Under the pieces are notes generated by a model. That model was not told the DNA's origin, did not search any database, and was given only the letters and a program-made list of their open reading frames with translations. A program made the translations under genes and the position numbers. Positions 1 through 6,282 of a DNA stretch of 9,002 bases are shown in pieces. This DNA comes from DATKYV01 sp035528275 (GTDB lineage: Bacteria > Acidobacteriota > Terriglobia > UBA7540), in NCBI GenBank assembly GCA_035528275.1, contig DATKYV010000382.1, positions 1 through 9,002 on the forward strand. The letters are read 5' to 3'. How positions within the stretch are numbered: the stretch's first letter is position 1; each line of letters opens with the position of its first letter.

Positions 1-537
1 GACGAATTGGATGGCGGTGAAGCCTTTGCCGCCCCGGTCTTCGAGGTAACGCTCCCAGCTCTCGGCGTCAGACTTCAGCGCGCCGTTCCAGGCGGTATCC
101 GAGAGCCAGAGGAATGGCGTGCCGTCGGCGTGGACAAGATAGCGATGGTCATCAGAGACCCGGATGGCTCCGCGACGGTAAAGTGGATTGTCGCCGGCAT
201 ACGGCGCACAGGTGAATTCCCCCGACTGGTTATCGAGACCTTTGTCGTCGGTATTCGAGCTGCTTGACCGGTAGCTCCACCTTCCTGTTTCGTCCGGCGA
301 GAAACGGACTTTCCATGTCGCTCCACCGTCCCAGAAGGCCTGAACGCTGTGCTTCTTGCCGCTCGGGGAGGTGAACTCCACGTTCACCTGCACGTCCTGG
401 ATGGCATTCTCGTATTTCGCCGAACTCGTGAACTGCGCCTCAAAGCGCGTCCAGATTTGGACGGTCGAAGCACTAACCGTTGCAGGAAATATCAGGGCAA
501 ACATCGGAACGAGAACAGCAGATTGAATGAAGCGCAC
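1..537 (-). CDS. Secreted DUF5060/DUF4038 (apiosidase-like) glycoside hydrolase, 5' part only
   Basis: The frame is open from a GTG at 537-535 to the window edge, giving 179 residues with the C-terminal part missing. The GTG is chosen because AAGGAGG lies 9 nt upstream and a signal peptide starts right there: hydrophobic residues about 6-20, with likely cleavage after VSA at residue 23. Residues about 26-108 look like a DUF5060 beta-sandwich (TVQIWTRFEAQF, then FWDGGATWKVRFSPDETGRWSY). From about residue 120 the start of a DUF4038 catalytic barrel is visible (YRRGAIRVSDDHRYLVHADGTP, with FLWLSDTAWN following). DUF4038 includes GH140 apiosidases acting on pectic side chains, so a periplasmic or extracellular plant-polysaccharide role is inferred. 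Catalytic residues lie beyond the window, so activity cannot be judged. It is transcribed away from the nucleotidyltransferase gene at 713; the 175-nt spacer between them holds no clear promoter. Confidence 0.85.
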   Translation of the reverse strand, partial: MRFIQSAVLVPMFALIFPATVSASTVQIWTRFEAQFTSSAKYENAIQDVQVNVEFTSPSGKKHSVQAFWDGGATWKVRFSPDETGRWSYRSSSSNTDDKGLDNQSGEFTCAPYAGDNPLYRRGAIRVSDDHRYLVHADGTPFLWLSDTAWNGALKSDAESWERYLEDRGGKGFTAIQFV

Positions 538-546
538 GATGACACT

Positions 547-553
547 CCTCCTT
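547..553 (-). promoter_or_regulatory. Shine-Dalgarno site fixing a GTG start
   Basis: On the minus strand AAGGAGG lies 9 nt before GTG at 537-535. An in-frame ATG occurs at codon 12, but it would remove most of the signal peptide and has no comparable ribosome binding site, so the GTG is preferred. Confidence 0.75.
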
Positions 554-712
554 CCGCGCGCGTTGTTTTGAGGTCTTGTATCAGGTCGGTGTGCAGAGAG
601 CAAGCCGTTCTTGGAGCCGCGGTTGGGAGCTACGGCACGCCGCCTTCGCCGCGGGCACCAAGCGTTGATTTGCGCATCCAAATCGTACAAATTGGGTTAA
701 GCTAAGCCTGTT

Positions 713-1060
713 ATGACACGAACTCGAGATCAGGTCTTGAGGACCCTGGAGGAGAACCGCGAAGCCATTCGGCGGTTTGGAGTGCGAACCCTCGGTCTCT
801 TTGGCTCGGTGGTGCGGGGGGAGAGCACCGCTTCCAGCGACCTGGACTTCGTGGTCGAGTTCGACCGGAATACTTTTGACGCCTACATGGGGTTGAAGGA
901 GTTTTTGGAGGAACTCTTCGACTGCCCCGTGGACCTTGTCCTCGCTCACACCCTCAAGCCACGCCTGCGGGATCCCGTCCTCCGAGAGGCCGTGCATGCC
1001 CCGAGACTATTCGGTTTGGAACTTCTACGCAGCGCCGAGAAATGGCATTGTAGCGAGTAG
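713..1060 (+). CDS. MNT-type minimal nucleotidyltransferase (MntA-like antitoxin)
   Basis: This is a 115-residue soluble protein of the nucleotidyltransferase superfamily. It carries the full GSx10DxD signature: G31-S32, then D43 and D45, in the context LGLFGSVVRGESTASSDLDF. A third acidic residue is likely D74 in CPVDLVLA. In characterised HEPN/MNT pairs this class is the antitoxin and AMPylates the HEPN RNase toxin; that role is transferred here from the family. Family members usually end close to REAVHVP, at about 95-100 residues. Here the frame continues past REAVHA for about 19 residues (to WHCSE), reading through what looks like the start of the HEPN gene in another frame. The start has only a weak TAAG-type ribosome site, and no strong promoter is seen. 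The HEPN partner appears destroyed (see 996), so the gene may be an orphan relic or act on a HEPN encoded elsewhere. Confidence 0.85.
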   Translation: MTRTRDQVLRTLEENREAIRRFGVRTLGLFGSVVRGESTASSDLDFVVEFDRNTFDAYMGLKEFLEELFDCPVDLVLAHTLKPRLRDPVLREAVHAPRLFGLELLRSAEKWHCSE

Positions 1061-1073
1061 GTTGGGTCGCTAG
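996..1073 (+). pseudogene. Remnant of a HEPN toxin gene (5' end only)
   Basis: An ATG at 996 overlaps the nucleotidyltransferase gene in another frame and encodes MPRDYSVWNFYAA, stopping with TAG after 25 residues. Many HEPN partners of MNT proteins begin with M-P/S-R-D-Y/W and overlap the end of the MNT gene, so the position and the first residues fit a HEPN start. After about residue 7 the likeness ends. There is no RxxxxH-type catalytic motif, no helical continuation, and nothing resembling the rest of a HEPN domain in the following 370 bases in the frames I read. A deletion just after the start codon explains both this and the unusual C-terminal extension of the MNT frame. Identification rests on a few residues plus gene order, so it is tentative. 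Confidence 0.45.
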
Positions 1074-1239
1074 CGCGCTTTTGGGGGCTTGATGATACGA
1101 AGATAGCCTCTAGCAACCGGGTTTGGTTTGACACCTCCTGCAGTCTGACGTAGGTGGCGTGGGAAAGCATCTTGAAGGTTCGGTGATGTGGACAAAAACC
1201 ATGCCACACCGCCGGCCTTCTTGGGGTCTCTACCGACGA

Positions 1240-1305
1240 ACCTGCAAACTACTGTCCCCGCACCTGCAAACTATTATCCCCCAACCTGCAAACTCTTCTC
1301 CCGTT
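1240..1305. repeat. Three tandem 22-bp repeats sharing ACCTGCAAACT
   Basis: Units begin at 1240, 1262 and 1284, an exact 22-bp period. The first 11 bases, ACCTGCAAACT, are identical in all three. The second halves are related (actgtccccgc, attatccccca, cttctcccgtt) and rich in C. A 22-bp period is close to two helical turns, so copies would present on the same face of the DNA, as iterons or tandem operators do. The array ends 61 bases upstream of the candidate promoter at 1367. A repetitive spacer family (REP-like) is an equally good reading. No protein binding can be asserted. Confidence 0.75.
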
Positions 1306-1329
1306 CTACACCGTGCCCGCTTCCCAACA

Positions 1330-1362
1330 GGGTGGCGTGGGCCGCCACCCGCGAGGCGTTTT
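1330..1362 (+). terminator. GC hairpin with nearby T run; possible terminator
   Basis: GGGTGGCG at 1330-1337 pairs perfectly with CGCCACCC at 1343-1350 around a 5-base loop. A TTTT run follows at 1359-1362, eight bases after the stem. The gap between stem and T run is longer than in a canonical intrinsic terminator, so it may be weak or only a structured element. It would insulate the SPFH promoter from transcription coming from the nucleotidyltransferase. Confidence 0.35.
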
Positions 1363-1366
1363 GAGC

Positions 1367-1395
1367 TTGAAAGGCGAGGGTGGTAGGCGTACCCT
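1367..1395 (+). promoter_or_regulatory. Candidate sigma70-type promoter for the SPFH gene
   Basis: TTGAAA at 1367-1372 matches five of six bases of the -35 consensus. After exactly 17 bases comes TACCCT at 1390-1395, a poor -10 (three of six). Transcription would begin about 45 bases before the start codon. The spacing and -35 are good but the -10 is weak, so this is a guess supported mainly by position. Confidence 0.3.
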
Positions 1396-1435
1396 ATTTC
1401 AAAGAGGCAAAATCGAAAAGGAAAATCGCCATGAG

Positions 1436-1442
1436 AAGGAGG
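1436..1442 (+). promoter_or_regulatory. Strong Shine-Dalgarno site deciding the SPFH start
   Basis: AAGGAGG lies 5 nt before ATG 1448-1450. This sets the start there and not at the in-frame ATG at 1313, which has no ribosome site. Confidence 0.85.
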
Positions 1443-1447
1443 CAGCA

Positions 1448-2308
1448 ATGCCAAAGGATTTTGGTCCCGAGATTGGATTTCCGCGAATTGATATTCCGAA
1501 GGGGATGGGGAAAAAGATTGCCGTTCTTGCGATCGTACTTGTCGCCCTGGTTGTGCTATTGAAAACCGTGGGCACGGTTGGGGCTGGAGAACGAGGCGTC
1601 TTACTGCAGTTTTCAGCCGTGACCGACACGGTCTTCGATGAAGGTCTCTATTTCAAGATTCCTTTCGTGCATGAGGTGGTTCTGATGTCAACCCAGATTC
1701 AGAAATACACCGCTCCGGCCACCTCGTCCAGCAAGGATTTGCAGGTGGTCACCACCGAAGTCACCTTAAACTACCAGTTGACACCCAGCCAAGCGGGGGA
1801 GATTTATCGCCGTATGCGACAGGATTATCAAAACCGGGTCATTCAGCCGTACATCCAGGAGGCGGTCAAATCTACCACGGCCCAGTACAACGCCGAGGAG
1901 TTGATCACCCAGAGGCCAGCGGTGAAAAATGCACTCCAAGATTTGCTGAGTGAAAGGTTAAGTCCACTGGGTATTGCCGTTGTGCAACTCTCCATCACCG
2001 ACTTTCAGTTCTCAGCGGCCTTCCAGTCGGCCATCGAGGCGAAGGTGACGGCCGTCCAACAAGCCCTTGAGGCCGAGAACGCCCTCCGGCGCGTGGAGTT
2101 TGAAGCCAAACAGCAAATCACCCGGGCCACAGCCGAAGCCAGGGGACTGGAGCTCCAAAAAGCGCAGATTACACCGCTGCTGCTGAGTTTGCGGCAGATC
2201 GAGGTTCAGGGCCTCGCCGTGCAGAAATGGAACGGCGTAATGCCCAACGTGGTCACCAGTGGAGGACCGGTGCCCATGTTGGATGTTTTCAGAGCCCAGC
2301 AGCGGTAA
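1448..2308 (+). CDS. SPFH/Band 7 (prohibitin-family) membrane protein
   Basis: This 286-residue protein has the prohibitin layout: a short polar N-terminus, one transmembrane segment at about 22-40 (KKIAVLAIVLVALVVLLKTV), an SPFH domain at about 41-190 and an Ala/Glu-rich coiled coil at about 194-236. It ends in a conserved-looking GGPVPMLDV tail. SPFH landmarks include GERGVLLQF, DEGLYFKIPF and QEAVKSTTAQYNAEELITQR. Family members form large rings on the membrane; bacterial relatives HflK/HflC cage and modulate the FtsH protease, and others organise membrane microdomains. Which applies here cannot be told from sequence. The gene stands alone: no NfeD-like protein, FtsH or second SPFH gene is adjacent. 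It has its own ribosome site and candidate promoter. Length and architecture are normal for the family. Confidence 0.93.
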   Translation: MPKDFGPEIGFPRIDIPKGMGKKIAVLAIVLVALVVLLKTVGTVGAGERGVLLQFSAVTDTVFDEGLYFKIPFVHEVVLMSTQIQKYTAPATSSSKDLQVVTTEVTLNYQLTPSQAGEIYRRMRQDYQNRVIQPYIQEAVKSTTAQYNAEELITQRPAVKNALQDLLSERLSPLGIAVVQLSITDFQFSAAFQSAIEAKVTAVQQALEAENALRRVEFEAKQQITRATAEARGLELQKAQITPLLLSLRQIEVQGLAVQKWNGVMPNVVTSGGPVPMLDVFRAQQR

Positions 2309-2863
2309 AGCCATGGCGGGTCATCTCTGCGCTGCGCCGCCTAAATGGGCGAACAACCCAACCCTTGGAACCTTCTGCAGCTCCAGGATGCCATGAGCCG
2401 ACATGCTGTCGCCGAGCGCCGATTTGTGATTGCCGATCGGCAATTTTGGATTCTCGAATGAAGGCAGGAGGCCGCCCGTGGCAGAGGCCCGAGGTGCAAG
2501 CCACGCGAGCCTGTCGGGTAGATCGGCCCCCGCCCTCTACCCGCTTCCCGTCGATCGCTTGTTCCCGTCTGGGTGGATGATTGACCTGTGGATCGGCACC
2601 GTCCTGGCCGCGCTGGTGGCGGGAGCCAACGCCGCCACTCAGGGTCATAACGTTTTCGCGCGCCGCTATCACCGGCGGCGGCGAAGGAAGATTGCCAACA
2701 TCGCGAAGACGGCAGCCGAAACTGAAAACACTCTCACCCGACCAGGCGTGTCCGCATCCTGTACGCGGCGCGGTGTTTCCAAAAATCAGCCTGACACGGC
2801 ATCGCGCTTTCAGAGATGGCTGCCAGCTTCGAAGAAACAGCTCACGAGCCAGGAGGGAAGCTT
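2309..2863. other. 555-base convergent gap without a convincing gene
   Basis: The gap lies between the convergent SPFH and M23 genes, where transcripts from both sides should end. It contains a small palindrome with a T run at 2429-2447. Open frames exist (for example 2345-2461 and 2577-2891 on the plus strand). They lack good ribosome sites and their translations are Arg/Pro-rich or low-complexity beyond short stretches. The frame from 2577 begins with a plausible hydrophobic segment (LWIGTVLAALVAGANAA) followed by an Arg-rich patch, so a small membrane protein cannot be excluded. I saw no mobile element ends, tRNA or known domain remnant. Confidence 0.5.
2429..2447 (+). terminator. Small palindrome with T run; possible SPFH terminator
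   Basis: ATTGCCGATCGGCAAT at 2429-2444 is a perfect 16-bp palindrome (six-pair stem with a GATC loop) followed directly by T residues to 2447. It lies about 120 bases after the SPFH stop. The stem is short, and the surrounding sequence resembles the simple-repeat spacers seen elsewhere in the window, so function is uncertain. Confidence 0.35.
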
Positions 2864-4318
2864 CTACTTTCCCTTCCCGATGCTTTCCTGAGGATTTTCG
2901 AGGGCCGCCGACTCGGTGTGTTCGGACTGGGTCATGTGGAGGGATGCAAGCTCATCGAGCAATTGCCCGCGGGCGGCGACGAATTCCGCCCATTCCGCCC
3001 GGGCCACAGACTGCGCGGGCGGGAGTTTGAGGCCGAGGAAATTGCGGAACTTCCCATGCTGCTTGACGCGAAAATCCAGGTGCGGCCCTGTGGCGAGGCC
3101 TGTCGCGCCCGTCTGTCCGATGACCTGCCCCTGACTCACCCGCTGGCCGGCGCGAACCCGGATGCGCGAAAGGTGCATGTAAGTCGTCTCATAACCCATG
3201 GCGTGGCGGAGGTGGATCGTTTTTCCGCCGCCTCCCTTCCAGCCGGCAAAGAGTACCCGACCATCAGCCACCGACTGCACCGGACTTCCCACCGGCGCGC
3301 CATAGTCGACGCCCAGGTGGGGGCGATAGTATTTGAGGATTGGGTGAAATCGGCGACGGCTGAAGCCAGAGGTGACGGCGGCGCTGAACTTCAGCGGCGA
3401 GCGCAAAAACGCCTTCTTCATTGACTTGCCGTCGGGAGCGTAATAGGCGGGACGCCCCGAGAGATCGTGGAAGAGCACGGCTTGGTGGAGCTTGCCTTCG
3501 TTCTGGTACTGCGCCGCCAGCACACGCCCGTAGCCCAGCAATTCCCCGCCGAGCATCTTTTTCTCCACCACCACCTCGAACGTATCTCCCTGGCGCGGGT
3601 CGGTATAGAAATCGATGTCCCAACCGAAGATGTCGGCAATCTCCAGAGCCAACTGCGCCTGCTCGCCGCTGTCCGTCAGGGCCTGGAAAAGTGAATCTTC
3701 GATCCGTCCCTTCACGCCAGTTACGAAGATTTCATAGGGGACGGGCTCGATCGCGGCGCGGAAACCCTCCTCTTCCTTGGTGATCCACAGCACGCGGTCA
3801 AGATCGATCTGGTAGTGGATGGAGCGGAGCTCGCCCTTGCCGGACCTGACGAATGTGACTTGGTTGCCGGCGCGAACCCGGCTGAGGTCGTAGACGGGAC
3901 GGGCATCGCGGATGATCCGATCGATGGTGGTCCCGTCAAAACCCGCTCGCTCGAGAAACTCGCTGAACGTCGTGCGGAAGGGGATTTCCTCCAAGGAGTA
4001 AACGGAGCGGCGTGAGGCGATGACATCCACATCTTCCTGCGCCAGTTGCACCTGTTTCGTCAGACGGCTTTCGGCGAAGAGGCGCTGGCGAATCACCACC
4101 GTGAGAACAACGGCGCCGAAGGCGACGGCGGCAATGCAGGAAAGCACGCCGAACCTTCCGACACTGGTACTTCGAAGCTTGGAGATGGAGAGGCGGTCGC
4201 TTGGGGAATACTTCCACCCGCTGAGCGGAGGGGTCCCTCTACCCATAGCCCGTAAATTTACCACATCATCCCAGAAATCAACCCCAAAAACATGCAAATA
4301 GTCGAAAAAAGAGGCCAT
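2864..4318 (-). CDS. MepM-like M23 peptidoglycan endopeptidase, membrane-anchored
   Basis: From ATG 4318 the protein has 484 residues, similar to or slightly longer than E. coli MepM. A transmembrane or uncleaved signal anchor spans about 56-76 (VLSCIAAVAFGAVVLTVVIR). It is followed by an OapA/LysM-like region at about 110-165 (DARPVYDLSRVRAGNQVTF), a second periplasmic domain at about 200-290, and the LytM/M23 catalytic domain at about 325-430. Zinc-site residues include H334 and D338 in RPHLGVDYG, and H382 lies in YMHLS. The usual GPHLHF motif reads GPHLDF (H413, D415), so the third zinc ligand is Asp. The family cleaves peptide cross-links in the wall. An alternative start is ATG 4246 (460 residues). 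The extra 24 residues are encoded by AT-richer, intergenic-looking DNA, but the 4318 start has a GAGGG nearby while 4246 has no ribosome site. The gene is divergent from the ABC permease at 4410 and convergent with the SPFH gene. Confidence 0.9.
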   Translation of the reverse strand: MASFFDYLHVFGVDFWDDVVNLRAMGRGTPPLSGWKYSPSDRLSISKLRSTSVGRFGVLSCIAAVAFGAVVLTVVIRQRLFAESRLTKQVQLAQEDVDVIASRRSVYSLEEIPFRTTFSEFLERAGFDGTTIDRIIRDARPVYDLSRVRAGNQVTFVRSGKGELRSIHYQIDLDRVLWITKEEEGFRAAIEPVPYEIFVTGVKGRIEDSLFQALTDSGEQAQLALEIADIFGWDIDFYTDPRQGDTFEVVVEKKMLGGELLGYGRVLAAQYQNEGKLHQAVLFHDLSGRPAYYAPDGKSMKKAFLRSPLKFSAAVTSGFSRRRFHPILKYYRPHLGVDYGAPVGSPVQSVADGRVLFAGWKGGGGKTIHLRHAMGYETTYMHLSRIRVRAGQRVSQGQVIGQTGATGLATGPHLDFRVKQHGKFRNFLGLKLPPAQSVARAEWAEFVAARGQLLDELASLHMTQSEHTESAALENPQESIGKGK

Positions 4319-4409
4319 TTGCCCTCGCCTTGCCCCCTTCTGTGCCGTAAGATTAAGAGACCGGGCGAGAAGCGGAGTTGGCTGTTCGCGATGAGCAACA
4401 GAGGGCTGC
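4319..4409. promoter_or_regulatory. Divergent intergenic region, M23 gene and ABC operon
   Basis: These 91 bases separate two divergent genes and should carry start signals for both. If the M23 gene really starts at 4246, the region extends to 163 bases and includes an AT-richer stretch around 4250-4315 that would suit a promoter. I could not identify a convincing -35/-10 pair in either direction. GAGGG at 4401-4405 is the likely ribosome site of the permease, with 4-nt spacing. Confidence 0.4.
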
Positions 4410-5516
4410 ATGCTTAAACTGATTTTCAGCAGCTTGGTCCACCATCCCGCGAGAACGTTTCTCTGCGTGTTCATGGTCGGCGTGGCGCTGGTCCTGGGTC
4501 TGGTCATCAAGGGTCTGGCTTCCGGGCTGCTGACCGAGAAGATTGTTCGAACCCAGGGGATCGGCGCCGATCTCATGCTCCAGGCGCCGCGCAGCTCTTA
4601 CCTGCTGGGCTTGGGAAGAAACGTGCTGCCCGCTCGCATGGCGGAGAAGTTGTTGGAGGTCGAAGGGGTCAAAGCGGCAACGCCGGTGGCCACCGAAGCG
4701 AGCTTCACCAACCGCCTGGAGGTGGTGTTCGGGATTGATCTTGAAACCTTCAACGGCGTCAGCGGCGGGTTTCGCTACGTGGCCGGGGGTCCCTTCACGG
4801 GCCCCTACACCGCCTTGGTCGACGACGTCTATACTCGAACCCACCACGTCGGCCTGGGAAGCAAGGTCACCTACCTGAACCATCAATTCACGGTGTGCGG
4901 AATCGTCGAACACGGCAAAGGCGCGCGCGTGTTCGTCCCGCTCGCCACTTTGCAGGACCTCGTTGCTCCGGAAAAATGCGCGGTGATTTTCCTCAAGTGC
5001 TCGTCGTCCGATGCGACGGAAGTGGTGAAGGAGAGGCTGAAACAATTCCAGGGGGGAGCGCTGCGGAACTACCAGATCACCGCGATGCGCGATCTCACCA
5101 CGCTGCTCACGCCATCGGCGATTGTGGGATTGCAGGAATTTCTCATCGTGGTTGTGGGCTTCGCGGCGGTCATCAACTTCCTGGTGATCTTCCTGGCCCT
5201 CTATACGCAGGTGCTGGCCCATACGCGCGAAATCGGCATCCTGCGGGCTCTGGGAGCCACGAGAAAGTACATCATCAACATGGTCCTGGGAGAAGCGCTT
5301 TTCCTGGGCCTGGTGGGGGCCGCCCTGGGACTGGCGGCCTATCAAATGACCAAGGTGATTCTCCTCTCCCTGTTTCCGGGGTTGAGCTTCTTGCTGCCGC
5401 TGGACTTCACCATCGAGGTTGTGGCGGTGGCGCTGGCCAGTGCCGTCCTGGGCGCCTCCTACCCGGCCTACCGGGCCGCCCGAAGTGAGCCGATTGTGGT
5501 CCTGAGCTATGAATGA
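4410..5516 (+). CDS. ABC transporter permease, MacB/LolC/FtsX superfamily
   Basis: This 368-residue membrane protein has the type VII ABC layout. TM1 is at about 14-36, a large extracytoplasmic domain lies at about 40-235, and three C-terminal helices sit at about 238-268, 288-314 and 330-352. The cytoplasmic loop after TM2 carries the family hallmark REIGILRALGATR (273-285), which contacts the ATPase. The C-terminus PAYRAARSEPIVVLSYE is typical of FtsX-domain permeases. Relatives do mechanotransmission (MacB efflux, LolCDE lipoprotein release, FtsEX control of wall hydrolases) rather than pump substrate through a channel. The substrate here is unknown, and there is no adjacent MacA-type adaptor or TolC. 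The stop overlaps the ATPase start by 8 bases, so the two are almost certainly co-translated. Three Cys in the periplasmic domain (163, 190, 197) are a minor oddity. Confidence 0.9.
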   Translation: MLKLIFSSLVHHPARTFLCVFMVGVALVLGLVIKGLASGLLTEKIVRTQGIGADLMLQAPRSSYLLGLGRNVLPARMAEKLLEVEGVKAATPVATEASFTNRLEVVFGIDLETFNGVSGGFRYVAGGPFTGPYTALVDDVYTRTHHVGLGSKVTYLNHQFTVCGIVEHGKGARVFVPLATLQDLVAPEKCAVIFLKCSSSDATEVVKERLKQFQGGALRNYQITAMRDLTTLLTPSAIVGLQEFLIVVVGFAAVINFLVIFLALYTQVLAHTREIGILRALGATRKYIINMVLGEALFLGLVGAALGLAAYQMTKVILLSLFPGLSFLLPLDFTIEVVAVALASAVLGASYPAYRAARSEPIVVLSYE

Positions 5517-6282
5517 AACGCGACATGTGGAAGCAGCCTCGCCTCGCGCGGTGATTGAAGCTCGAGGCCTGAGCAAGACGTTTGCCTGCGACTCCCAGAC
5601 CACGGCGGCGCTCGAGCGAGTGGACCTGACGGTTCAGCAGGGCGAGTTCGTCGCCATCATGGGGCCGTCGGGATCGGGAAAATCCACCCTGCTCTATTTG
5701 ATCGCCGGGCTGGCGGAACCCACGGCGGGCGAAGTCCGCATCGACGGCACGGCCATTTCCAGCCTGCCGGACGCGGAACGGGCCCGCATGCGCAGCCTGA
5801 AGATGGGATTCGTTTTTCAGAGATTTAACTTGCTCGGATTCCTCTCCGTGCGGCACAATATAGAAGTCCCGCGGCTGTTGGGCTGGAATAGCTCGAGAAA
5901 AGGCCGGACGGTTGAAGAACTGCTGGCGGCGGTCGGTATGGAGAAGCGAATCCGCCAGCGGGTGAGCGAGCTTTCGGCCGGGGAACAACAGCGAGTGGCC
6001 ATCGCGCGGGCCCTCATCAACGAACCCGATATTCTGCTCGCCGACGAGCCGACCGGAAACCTGGACAGCCGGAACGCCGAGGCGATCCTCGACCTGCTGC
6101 TGCGGCTCAAACGCGAACTCCGCCTGACCATTCTCCTTGTCACCCATAATCCGGACGTCGCGGCGCTGGCCGACCGGATCGTCGAGATGCAGGACGGAAG
6201 CATTCGGCGCGAGTGGAAACCCGAGGACGTTCGTCCCTGGGTGGAGTGGCACCGCAAGCTCTCGGCGCCCTTCCCGGGGTGA
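5509..6282 (+). CDS. ABC transporter ATPase, LolD/MacB/FtsE type
   Basis: This 257-residue nucleotide-binding subunit pairs with the permease just upstream. All core motifs are present: Walker A GPSGSGKST (52-60), Q-loop FVFQRFNLL (Q104), signature LSAGEQQRVAIARAL (from 155), Walker B ILLADEP (175-181), D-loop GNLD and H-loop H213. The signature reads LSAGE rather than LSGGQ, a tolerated variant. The sequence around FQRFNLLGFLSVRHNIEVP is characteristic of the LolD/MacB/FtsE group. About 25 extra C-terminal residues follow the core (ending PWVEWHRKLSAPFPG). The ATG lies inside the last codons of the permease (ATGAATGA arrangement), implying translational coupling and 1:1 stoichiometry. It is predicted to be cytosolic and to power conformational change of the permease. 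Confidence 0.93.
   Translation: MNETRHVEAASPRAVIEARGLSKTFACDSQTTAALERVDLTVQQGEFVAIMGPSGSGKSTLLYLIAGLAEPTAGEVRIDGTAISSLPDAERARMRSLKMGFVFQRFNLLGFLSVRHNIEVPRLLGWNSSRKGRTVEELLAAVGMEKRIRQRVSELSAGEQQRVAIARALINEPDILLADEPTGNLDSRNAEAILDLLLRLKRELRLTILLVTHNPDVAALADRIVEMQDGSIRREWKPEDVRPWVEWHRKLSAPFPG

Larger units (their letters stand above)
1074..1447. other. 374-base spacer without a convincing gene
   Basis: This stretch between the HEPN remnant and the SPFH gene holds the 22-bp repeats at 1240-1305, a GC hairpin at 1330-1350, a candidate promoter at 1367-1395 and a strong ribosome site at 1436-1442. An open frame upstream of and in frame with the SPFH gene begins at 1313. It lacks a ribosome site and encodes a low-complexity Gly/Arg-rich stretch, so it is not taken as coding. 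The part from 1074 to 1239 shows nothing recognisable on either strand. Confidence 0.6.

Noticed and set aside
349..705. Plus-strand open frame of 118 codons
   Set aside because: It is antisense to the signal-peptide-bearing DUF5060/DUF4038 gene, has no domain likeness and no ribosome site.
581..997. Minus-strand open frame of 138 codons
   Set aside because: It is largely antisense to the nucleotidyltransferase, whose motifs are clear; its translation has no recognisable pattern.
946..1209. Minus-strand open frame beginning MWHGFCPHH
   Set aside because: No ribosome site, no domain, and it crosses the end of the nucleotidyltransferase gene; treated as chance.
1240..1305. The 22-bp repeats as a CRISPR array
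   Set aside because: The copies abut with no unique spacers, are only three, and no cas gene is nearby.
1313..1447. N-terminal extension of the SPFH protein from ATG 1313
   Set aside because: AAGGAGG sits exactly before ATG 1448, and the extension is low-complexity and contains the GC hairpin and promoter candidate.
2345..2461. 38-codon frame beginning MGEQPNPWNLLQLQDAM
   Set aside because: Balanced-looking composition, but no ribosome site, and its end is made of simple-repeat-like spacer DNA containing a palindrome.
2816..3424. Plus-strand open frame of 202 codons, and smaller ones to 3783
   Set aside because: They are antisense to the M23 catalytic domain; high GC leaves opposite frames open.
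4353..5603. Minus-strand open frame of 416 codons
   Set aside because: It lies opposite the ABC permease, whose FtsX-type features are unambiguous; the reverse translation is Gln/His/Arg-rich with no domain.
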